Both the position numbers and the translations under genes were made by a program. Of a DNA stretch of 64,000 nucleotides, positions 48,701 through 60,700 are shown piece by piece. The notes beneath the pieces are model-generated. The model made no database searches, was not told the DNA's origin, and saw only the letters and a program-made list of their open reading frames with translations. The first letter of the stretch is position 1. The number at the start of each line of letters is the position of its first letter. The stretch is from Stenurella melanura (lineage: Eukaryota > Arthropoda > Insecta > Coleoptera > Cerambycidae): assembly GCA_963583905.1 (NCBI GenBank), contig OY757311.1, positions 146,505,686-146,569,685 on the forward strand. The letters are read 5' to 3'.

Positions 48701-51700
48701 ATGGCTCCGCTATATCATTAGCCAGCCTCTTGAAAGGAGCTCCGGCGTTGAACTGCTTTATTTCACCCTTACTTCCAGTCTGTACTCCCTTACTGGCTGC
48801 ACAAATCTTGCACTTGCGACACCAAGCCTCCACATCCTGACAACTGTTTATCCAGTAAAATCGTTCTCGTATTTTCTTCAAGGTATTGTTAACACCGGAT
48901 GTTTCATTGTTCACTTCCTGAAGCACCTTCGCTACTCGGCACCTGAGAATCACCAGACGCATAACCACCTGCTTTCCATCCGGGCTTTCCCATGCTCCCC
49001 GCAATAGCCCGTTCATGACTCTCAGTTAGTCCAATTTCCTCATCGTTCAGTTGATCTTATCTTAGCGCTTCATTTTCCCTATCATCCGGAACTTCCACCT
49101 TGACAGTGTTGACTGCTCCCGTGACCTGCAGATTCTCCTCCTGGTGGTAGTACCTGCAACATTCCTTAGACCTTCTTCCGGATAAAATGTCTGCATCTTT
49201 CTGGGGTTTCATTTTATTCACATATCCTTGTAGCGGTAGACTTCTCGGAATACTCCGAAGCTGGGAAATCTTTATTTCTCTGGGGGCACCACGTTCCCTA
49301 TCTGACACAGCCTCTGTGGTATCGGCTTCCTCTGGTTTTCCCCTCGACTTCACACCGTCTCCAGTCACTTTCTCTAACTTTTTGAACGTGCGATTTCAGC
49401 TGGGTCTAATATACTTGGACAAGGTGTTGAGCGCCATATCGTAGATCTAAGGTAGCTTCTAAAACTCTAAAGTTCCGTTGTTGGTCTACAGGAATTGTCT
49501 GGAGCAACTCTGATGCTTGGTCTCTTAAAGCCAGGACTAATGCCATAGCCTTCTCTTCGTCATCCCAGTTGCTTGCACACGCTGCTGCCTCAAACTGGCT
49601 CTTATTCGTTGTCCAGGAACTTTGACCGTCAAAGGAGGGAGGCTTTAATCGCTGGCCTGATGATACTACTTGCTAGCTTCCTCTATCCCTAAACTGTCGT
49701 TTAAGCTGGTCTATTTCCCCTTCCACCTTGTACATTTTGTCTTCGATCTTGTCTACTTTTTCTTTCACTTCACTTACTGTAGAATGGGGTGGATATAAAC
49801 TTAAGGGTCAATAGAAACAAAAACTGTGAACGTAATTCAGTGATACCTACAGAGCATCAAATTAAATTTGGTGATCTTCTGTAATAATGATCCCTTCATT
49901 ATTACAAATGATCACTAAATTTAGTTTGATGTTCTGTAGGTATCATTGTATTACGTTCACAGTTTTTGTTTCTATTGACCCTTAAGTTTCTATCCATCCC
50001 ATTCTACCCGGTACCTCTCTCTTTATTTCGCTTACCTCTTGTTTGACTCCACTTACTTCTTCCGCTACCTTATTTTTGAGTTCTTCAGTGACAGCATATA
50101 TGGCACACTGTTGGCTTTCTATAATTTTCCTTAATTCGTCATTTTCTTTTTTGTCGCCGTTTCTCCTCATCAACTAAATTTAACAATTACGTCAATATTG
50201 ATAATGGAACTGTCCAGAAAAATCGAGACACACCACGAAGAAATCGTGTCACTTAACCACTAATGTCCAAATAGAAAAGTTCTGGAGATATCACGAAAGT
50301 GCACTTAACTACACGAAAAAGTCTTGTTCAGAGTCTTTATCACTTTTCAGTTCAAATGATTTAATTATCAACACTAATGTCCTAATAAAAAGTTCTAGAA
50401 ATGTCTCAAAAATTCACTTAAAACTATTTTCCTGTTTGAAAATAACTCTCGAACAATGTCTAGTAAATTAGTCCCCTGTGTTATTAACTCCGAGAATACT
50501 GTCCCAACCTTCTCGAGCACTTATGAAAAATACTCTTGTTAAAATTCCGCTTCTGACACCAAATTGTCGCGTATTTTCACCCCTGAAATCGCCTTTCAGG
50601 ATCTGTAGATTCCAAATAATTTCAACAGGGGATAAACACAACACTTTATTTAATAATTTGCTGCAAACTAGACAAGATTTACTGCTACTACTAAAATGCA
50701 CTTTAACTGTCTAAAATAACCTTAACAATGTTTATTATTTTATATTTCTATCATCTCGGATTTCTAACCTCTCACTTGTCACAGTTGTCACTTTTCAACA
50801 TCTTCCTCTTCCGCCAGGAATCTCGCCTTAAATACTAAATTGCCTCTAAAGTTATGTAAAACACAAATCGAGATTCTTCTCCCACCACACTCCAGAAAAC
50901 TCGATCTCTTTCTACAAATTTCTAGAACAGTCACTATTAGCCATGGGCGTATCAGTCTCCACTTTCTAAGGGGTGTAATGATTGTTTGGTAGCTATATTA
51001 TCTTTCTTTACTTTTGAGACCTTTCGGCGCCGTCGTACACCACACGACTTTGTCTTATGTACGGCGCGGGTCCGCCTCCTACAATTTAATTCTGACTGTA
51101 GGCCTGTTTAAAACTAGATCATTCTGTTTAATTAATTTTTTATTGTATTTCAGATTGCAAATATCACTGCAACATTTACATGGATCTACACAGATTTACT
51201 AATAACTCTAGTTAGCATTGCCCTAACAGCCAGATTTCAACAAATCGTTAAGAGACTAGAAAACAATAAGGTAGGTAAGTGAGTAGTGTTACTTATTTCT
51301 CTGGGACAACTTGCTGTAGATCAAATCTAACAGCAAATTATTTTTAGGTGATGCACGAGAAATTTTGGAGGGAGATTCGACAAGACTACCACAAACTCTA
51401 CCACCTTTGCAAAACAGTTGAAGAACATTTAGCGGTTTTGGTTTTAATCTCGTATATACACAATATAGTTTTTCTGTGTATCCAATTGTATAACAGCATA
51501 GGGTGAGTATATATTATCCTCAGTGGCGGCTCGTGATATTGTCTGCAGAGGAGGCTTGATATTCTGAAAGACAACTGATGTGCAATATGACTACAATTTG
51601 TACATTTCCCCACCACCCCTAAGGTATTACAACGGCGCGTTACATTTTTTTGCCGTGGGTTGTTCGCCAGGATACCGATTCACGACTTGAGAGAATAGAA

Positions 51701-54700
51701 CTAATAAAAGAATAGAATGAAAAGGGAATAGAAAATATGATGAGATGAAAAAATCATTCTCATGAAATTCTCGTTCCTACGACTCGAGTATCGGTATCCA
51801 AAGGAGTCCTACTATCCCACTTGTAATTAAATTATATAACTTTTAATAAAAATAAAAATAGTTTTGGTAAAAAAATTAAAGTGTTTTTCTACAAACAAAA
51901 AATTGTATTCATTATCACTGTCAGGCGTGTAAAATTATAAGTTTTAATAGAAATTAAAATAGTTTTGAGAAAGAAGTTATAAAAAAAATATAACCGCGGA
52001 ACTCTATATTATGGAGAATTATAAAAAATATTTCCTAAAAAATAAATAACACAAATAAATATTTTTTCTAAAATAACAACTACCTATATTAATCTCTGCT
52101 TTAAAGCCTGAATATTTTTATAAATGAGTGGTAACCTGCGATTTTTGGAACTAGCAAAATGGTTGATTATTTCATCATAAAATGAATCGCGTTTACTCAA
52201 TTCTGACAAAAAACGTCTATTGAAATAAGCGATATATTTGAAAGGCGGTCTTGACTCATTTTGTTTCTAGTAAAAATATTTTTATGCGTTTAAGTGTTGA
52301 AAATGATCATTCTACAGAAGCTTACCGGAATTGTCTCAAAAAATAGTGGCGTTATTCAAAAAGTTTTCTAATTTTGGGTCATAAGTTTTTAAAAAATCTA
52401 CCAGCTCTTTGAAATTTCCTTTATTGCACTATTCTCGTTTTTCGTCGTGTCCCCGGAAAGAATTTTCTTGTGAAGATAACTATATAACGGCATCTATTAA
52501 CCTCTTTAATATTTCCCTATTCTCACGGACCTTTTCGTTAACATTCTCTATTTCTCTCTTATGTGCAGAATCCAAGAAATTTACAATATTTTGTTTACCA
52601 AACATTTCGAATTTAATGCAAGATGAAATGTGCTCCTGGGATTTTTCGTGCCTTTCTAAACCTCGCGACAAATTTTGCAAATTGTTAAACCCGGCCCTGC
52701 CCCAAATTGAGGATTGATCATTAGTAAATAATAAACATCTCCAACAATATAATTTGTTTCTAACTGTTGATGCCGTTAACCACTCGACTTTTTTATAATT
52801 GTTATCACAAAACCCTCTGTTTTGTTTACCACTTTTAAAAACTAACGAAAGCATTGCTGGTGTAGGCCTGGCATTTCTTTTAATTCTTACCTTTTCGTCA
52901 TAAATAAGAGTAGTAAATCCATTTAATAACAAATAATCCACCACGTCTGGACAACAAGACATGTTGTTGGGAATATTTTCACCTAGAGCACTTATTTCTA
53001 GCCCGCCTATCAAATGTTTTATGTATTTATACGTCAAGTTGTTCTTGTTAAACGCAACTGTCAGACGGTTAAACGCAACTGTCAGACGTCAGTTCGTTTT
53101 CTTTGTGAATCACCTGACTCTTGAATGACCTGTGCACATGCGCTATAAAAACTGAGATCTGAGGCTAGCCTCATGCTTGGCTATTCCAAGTGTTGTTATT
53201 TTACACAGCGCAAAGAAATTCAAGGTCATTCATGTTATAAGTAAATGCGGTAAAGTTGGAAGCTATTTCGTATTAGCCTCCAGCGAACCGCAGTGTTAAT
53301 TCAGTAAAAGACCGGCCGACCGGGAAATATGCATACAAAGACTATCCGGACTGTAACGTTATAGGTATGTTTGTGGAAAGGAAATGCAAAAATGTTATAT
53401 ATAAACTGAAAATTAATTAATGAATAATAAACAATAAAAATATTGAAAATTGAGATATACCTAATAGAAATTTCTTAAGATATTACTTTTGAAGATATGG
53501 TGGTTCTTCCAAGGGGAGGCTCAGCCTCCCCTGCCTCCCCTGACGAGCCGCCACTGATTATCCTGACAACATTAGAGTAAATATGTAACAATATACTCCA
53601 TCCTCCTAGTCCTTATTTCGTTCTGTCTTATATTCATTTTGAGCCGAAGTTTATTTCTTCAAAATTTTATAGAACAATCTGCAATGTACCATAAAGTCAA
53701 TAAAATAAAGGATAATTTAAAGTCCGACTTTTTGTAACAAAGAAAGCTATTAGATTAAATCTTTGAAATGTGTATACTATGTAAGCTGTGTAGATAAACA
53801 TTCATTTCTTAAACGATTTTTTTTAATTGTGTAATAATCTCCACTTCTATTTTAACTATGTATTTTATAAGAACATTACGTTTTAGATTTTGAAGAATTT
53901 AGATCTAAATCTAATATTGCTTTTATTTTTAGGGATAGAACAGGAGTAATAGAATCTGTATATTTCTTCTACTCTTTTGGATTCCTTGTTTTTAGACTCT
54001 TGGTAGTCTCCATGTATGGAGCGTGGTTTAATGATGAAGCCAGAAAACCTTTAGAATATTTATATGCAATACCTAGCGAACATTACTGCACAGAGGTAAT
54101 TTATATAATAATATGTTTTATATTGTTATCAATTTAAGAAGCGAACTTTAAAAATTTGTTGCTACTTGTTCATTTTATATTTTTCAAGTTACGCTGAAAA
54201 TTGCTTCACATAAGTGGCCAACAGGAAATGCATGAACAGAAATTAATATCTGTAAAATTGCAAAATTTATAAATGTCTTCATCGTGTTGTTGGTTGTACT
54301 TGATAATATTGTCAGTAAATAAATATAGAATTCATGAGGAAAACAACAAAGTAGAGTCATTTGAAGTCATGCCGTGTGCCTAAAACCTAGCAAAATATAC
54401 TGTAATCTGAATACGAACCTAAAGAAAAGATAATAATAATAATAAATTACTGTATTAAACAAACGGAGTTTGTTTACATGGACGAACGATATACAATTAA
54501 TGATCTACAGAATATTTTCGAATACAAAATTATTAAAATAACAACACGTGAGAATCACTCCCAACAAAACAAAATATTTGCCTACATATTTTACCTTTAC
54601 TGATTACGAGTAGGTAACAATACTTCACCTATTATATTATCCATTATTATTTCATATAATAACGATTCCGTGCCTGTAAAAATTGTACCTATTGTCAAGC

Positions 54701-57700
54701 CTGTAGTCAGAAATAAATTGTTGTGGGTGTTCATCGGATTTCAGGGGGTGCCAGTACTATTAGTTGCTTTATAATTTAGAAAAATATGGAAAATAGTTCC
54801 AAATATGCCAATATTTTCAGGGCTGAGCACCTCCTGGCAACAGATCTGCGGATTGTACAAGCACCTTGTACTATATAATTAAATCAAATGAAGAGAGAAA
54901 TATACAGCGTGTCCTCCGATTGAGGCATTTTTTTCATATTTAGGGGTTCACGCCTGCTTATCTAAAAAGTTATTTTGGGGGTACTTTTGTTCTTTTTAAA
55001 TTACGTAGGCCATGACAGTTAGGCAAAAACAAATTTCTTGTTAGGTAAAGTACCTTTTCTGTAAAAGATAAGGAAAGTTATTCACATTAATTATTTCAAA
55101 AATATACGCCTACTTTGATGATTTTGATTTTTTTAATATAATTGCATTTTACGGGAAAAAAAATGGTATGCCGGTTTACTAATGTGTTTGATCTACCAAG
55201 TGTCTAGAGAAAAATTATTTGGTTATTAATTTTTATTGTGAGGCAAAAATACATTGTTGATTAGGAAACCAATGAATACAAACGACAATTAAAAAATCAT
55301 AACTAAAAAACTACTATAGGTATCTAGAAATAAACATAAATACGTCGCGTCATTATTCAAAATTTTGGCCACCAGCTTCAACACATAGCTCTAGTCTAGC
55401 TTTTAGTCCTATATAACTATTCTGAACTTCTGGAGGTATACACGATAAACTGCTTCTTTAATTTTGGTTTTCAATGATTCTAAATAATTGTCAAAATTAA
55501 AAGCATAAAGTTTTTGTTTTAAATAGCCCCATAAGTGGAAATCCATTATCGTTAGATCCGGACTTCTAGGTGGCAAACAATTCGGCCCGTGTCTTCCAAT
55601 CCATTTCTCTGGAAAATTAATTTGTCGACAATTTTTTTAGCACCCCTATCTGTTAGTAGTCCATTTGGCCAATGCGCTTTGAATTTTTCTACGACACCTT
55701 TATAGGAATATGTGTCTCCCAACCCGTAGCACTGAACAATGAATATGTTTTGCTCTACTGTAAGCATGATTTTTACTTATTAATTATGATGCTCATCTTA
55801 CAGTTATTATTATTAATTTGACAGATAAGCACATATACGCATTTGTTTTTCATGGATGAATTGATGAATATGCATTGAAAGTTTTAAAAGATGAAAATTT
55901 CAAAAATGCAATTAAGTATATTAAAAAAATCAAAATCATCAAAATTTGTCCATTTCACCTATAGCGAACTCAATCGGAGGACACGCTGTATAGTAAACAG
56001 TTTTTATAATCGACATTTTCATTATAGTTTTAAAACAATCATGTATTGAATTGATATATTAGAATAATACATTGAAACATTAGTAATTTTATATATTACC
56101 CCTCTTCATTTTATAACGATCTTCCATATTATTGGTTTTGAAAGGCATATAGGTAATCGCTAATTACTGTGTTGAAGAGTGGATGAAACAAAGTAAATTA
56201 TAGCAAATAGTCTAAATTAATTTCATTACACATGCAGCTTCCAGCAACCTGGATATCAATAACAATTTCATTGAATTATGACCAGGGGTGTATACAAGGG
56301 GAGTCAAGGAGTCGTGGATCCCCCCCAAGATTTAAAGATATACACTAGATATCATGAGGAAATCTGAAACTTAATTATTTAAAGTAGTCAGATGAAGACT
56401 GACTGAGTTCAAATCACTATCTATATTAATAAATTTTCAGCAACAAAATCATTTGAATACAGATTTTACATTATGGTATAATTAGCTGCTTGACATGTAG
56501 AAATGAAGTTTGACATACCTACTATTTTTAATTAATCAATTTTGAACATCGCTGAAATAGTTATTTTATAAGAGTTACAGGAAATTGAATTGACTTCATT
56601 TCTAGTTGACATACCTATTGTGTATCTCTCTCTATTAACTTCGTTAGACATGTACTTACAATGTAATGTAAACTTTTATACAGGGAGTCCCAGAACTTAT
56701 TAATAATACATTTTTTATTGCAAAATTCGAGTTTTTAAAATAGGCAATTAAAAAATTTGCAGTCAAGAAAATATTTGTTAACTACTATCCAGAGAACAAC
56801 ACATCTAAATAATTTTTTATTTACAGATTATTAATCAGCGAATTTTTTTGCTTAAGTGAAATCCTCTTTGATCATAAGTTCTAGAGCACCCTGTATATAT
56901 TTTTTTCTGCAAAAATTAAGCGATAAAATAATTTCAAATTTATACGTTTATTTCAAATATACCTAGTTGTATATGCTCCTATCAGGAAATTTTTTCTGTG
57001 TAACCCCCTCTGAGAAGTTAGGCTGTATGCACGCCTGATTATGACCTACATTTTGTTTGTTTAGCATAAAACTACAATGAGTACTATCATAGTAAGTTAG
57101 GACCTCACTTATAAGGAATTTCATTCGGTACGAATACGATTTTCATTACATGAATCTAAGCTCCGCCTCTCTAAGGTAAAGACTGAGACTGCGTACATGA
57201 GAGGGGCAACAAATACATAACCTCAACATAATTATTTAGTTTTGAGTAATGAGGTAATAATATTAATAATTAAGTAGTTAATATAAAATATGAGGAGAGT
57301 AGGAGATAACTGCCTTTCCAAGATATGAGAAGAATACATTTCATTGAATAGGTATTTAATTTCGTTATAAAAATATATTTATACATAATATGATTAATAT
57401 ATAAGTACTATATTTTCGACAGTTAAACGGGTACATTGCTCTTAATATTGGTAAATTTCTGTACTTCTTATTACATTGTTTTCCTATCTAAAAATTACCT
57501 CAGCAAGGTGAAATTGTAACTCAAATAATAGGTACCTCAAGAATCAAGATCAATTACCACAACATTGGTATGTTTTATTTCTCAAACATTTTATTTTAAC
57601 CCTATCATTTGATTAATCTAGGAAACCAAAAGAAAATATTATTTAAAAATTAATGTTTTATTAATATTAAATAAATCAAAGATTAAAAGCCGAGTTCCCA

Positions 57701-60700
57701 CAAATTTTTATGTTCAAGTGAACATGTTTTCTTATCGTTTGTGGCGTGTAATAGAGTTCCTTTAGGTTTTACATTATTCTGCCTTAAATTGTTGCTTAAT
57801 TATACAGTAGAACGATATTTCACCTCATTAAACTTAAAATTAAATAGGGAAAAGACTCAAGTAATTAATTTCTCAAATCAAAGGAGCAACTAATAAATGA
57901 TTAGAACAAGTAAAAATGATACTCTCATATCAAACGAAGATCTGTCTTTTCCACACATACAACTAGATTGGAAAGCCCACATTGATTCATTGGCACGAAA
58001 TATGGCCATGCTATATTACTATACGCTTAAAGTCATCTCACAAAATATTAACACTAAAGCCACTTTTATGGCATAATTATGCTTATATATATATTCAAGA
58101 ATGTTTGTTCTTCAGAAGAGATGTTTGAGAAACATACTAAATATGAGACAGCCAGAATCCTGTAATAGTATTTCTTCAAAATAAATTAGTTCAGAGGTCC
58201 CAAAGTAATTTTTTTCAAATGGAACTGCCTGTATATTGTATGTAAGTATATCTACATAATTTAATAGAATATTAAATTCTGCATCAATTGATATTAGCAT
58301 ATTTTTTATTATGGACGAATTGTTATAAAATGTACATGCAAAGTCAGCACTGTTAGTAGCCAATGCAAGTCACCTAACTTGTTTCTTTTTTATCACAGAC
58401 GAGAATAATCATGTAGATAATTGATAAGTATATGTTTGTTATCAAGATAATAACGTCAAAAACAAGTCATCATTTTATATTATAGATTTATAACAAATAC
58501 TTTGGAACAAAATTTACAAAATTAATGAACACATTATTGAATATAATGCAACAACTGTTCCAAATGCTTGGCTGCTGACAAGCAGCAGGAATTTCCGGCA
58601 CTTTTACAGTGGCTCGGTGAATTTATTTGCTGAAATGCAGCCCGCACTCTGTTCTTCAGAACTTCTTTGATAGTAGCCGGTGTGGCATATACAATGTTTT
58701 TGGTATTACCCCAAAGGTAAAAGTCTAAGGGGATCAAATCAGGGGACTTTGCCATCTCCAAGATCCTCGGTAGCCAATTAAACCCACTAAACATGAAAAC
58801 ATTACCGAAATAAAACAGTAATGTATCATCGTTACTTTGTAACATTATTTAATAGATAATTTTAATGTTTATATAACAAGTATGTTATAGATTATGTCCC
58901 AGTCAGCAATATTACAGAGTTATATTATTGAAGACACAACATTTAAGCAATATCCTCTCAACATATCTACATTAATGTTTTAATGTTATATTTTAAATAC
59001 TACATTATGACTACATTTTTTAAATGTAACAAAATAAACGTTTTAATTTGATTACTACGATAATATTTCGGTAATATTAAAAGAAACATAATTTAATTAT
59101 GAAAATTATATTTAAATAATGTTCTTTTGATGTACTGTTTGTTAACATTTATACAATTTTATATTTTATAAATATTTACAGGGTGATCTTTAAATAATAG
59201 CTACAAGATTCTTTAATGATGTTTCTCCTCTATGTTCTTACTTTTGGTTTGGAGATGACTGAATGACATTTACACAACTCTAAAATTGAATGGATAAAAA
59301 GTGGAAATAAAGGCTCATCTTTAAAAATCTAATAGCTCAAAATGCAAGGAATATAATATGCTACTGTACAGTATAGTCGCCATTACATTTCTTGCACTTT
59401 GTGGTGTTCGATTTTTAAATGTGATCTTATATTTTCACTTTTCATCCCTCCAATTTTAGAACTGTGTAAATGTCATTCAATCATTTCCAAACAAAAAGTG
59501 AAACAGCAGAAGAAACGTATTATGTGAAAGAACCTTGTACCTATCATTTAAAGACCACCCTGTAACTAAATATAAAATATAAAATTATATCATAGAATCA
59601 TAAAACTTAATTTGAGAATTTATAAAACATAATCACAATTAATATATTGTTCACTAATTATTAATAACAAAGCACCAAATACAACTTTTGTGCCTTTCAG
59701 TGTTGTTTAGAATAGGTGAATTAAAAAAATTAGTTGATTACTTGAAATCCAGAATTACTTAATATATTTATAGTTATATTTCGAATTTTAAAATCAAATG
59801 AAGTGCGACAACTAAACACAATTATCTAGAGGTTTTGGTTTTGAAAATGCACAATTATGTGTATAATTGTGCGTTTATACATAGTGTATTACCTGTTCTG
59901 AACCAGCTTATGAATAAAACCAGCAGAAATTTATAAATGTTTATTATTCAAACCCGGTTAAATTATTAGTACGGATGATATAATATTCACCACAATATTT
60001 TTTCTGATGGAGTTTATCATAATCAATTTGATTTGTATTATGTATTTTGTAATAATGTGCATTATTTAATATAGAAAAAATAAACATTGATTTATAAATT
60101 GTGTGAAAATAGCATAAAATATTTTATGTAGACATTCTTTGCTTTGAAAATCGTAGACACTCGAAATTTCGAAACATTCTTTGGTGGTATTCGGGAAGCA
60201 ACTCTAAACCGCATCTGAAATTAAAACAGAGCAAATTGTTAAAATTATTGATAGTACATGGAACATTCTAAATTCGGTGTCATGGGAAACAGGAAGTTTA
60301 GAAACGAACGCTCGTTTGGGGGGTTCCATAAATGTTACAAGGGAGAAGGGGGTGCTTTTTGCAAACATGTTTTTTTGGATAGTCTCTTAAATGTAAAATT
60401 TATCACAACACAACCTATTAGTTTGACATATACTTATTAACAAATTGAATATTTAAAATTAAACCATGCAATAATAATACTGAACTAATGGAGTAGGTAT
60501 AGGTATATTAAATAAATGTGAAATATCAATCTTGAAATCAAAAAACTTTTATTAAATTTGTTTTAGTAAATATTAATAGTCAATTTGTCAGTTGATCCGA
60601 ACTAATTACTATACGCAGGAGCAATGAAGCAAAAAAAAAACTACAGTGAAGCACATATTTTCACCTTTGTAGTCGTAAATCTCAAAATATTAATAGAGAA

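Larger units (their letters stand above)
47995..50980 (-). mobile_element. Internally deleted Ty3/gypsy-like LTR retrotransposon
   Basis: Two similar LTRs (47995-48404 and 50565-50980) face a 2.2-kb internal region. Inside the right LTR is a primer-binding-like TGGTGTCAGAAG (minus strand, about 50552-50563), resembling a complement of a tRNA 3' end. Inside the left LTR is a purine-rich tract AAGGAGGGGGCAA (minus strand, about 48406-48418). The element is therefore on the minus strand. Of gag and pol only fragments remain; protease, reverse transcriptase and RNase H are absent. It lies in receptor intron 3. Confidence 0.85.

Noticed and set aside
53041..53092. CRISPR-like direct repeat
   Set aside because: Only two adjacent 21-bp units without spacers, inside a hAT element; a simple tandem duplication.
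60258..60440. 60-codon + strand open frame in intron 6
   Set aside because: No recognisable motif, no splice context and length within chance expectation.
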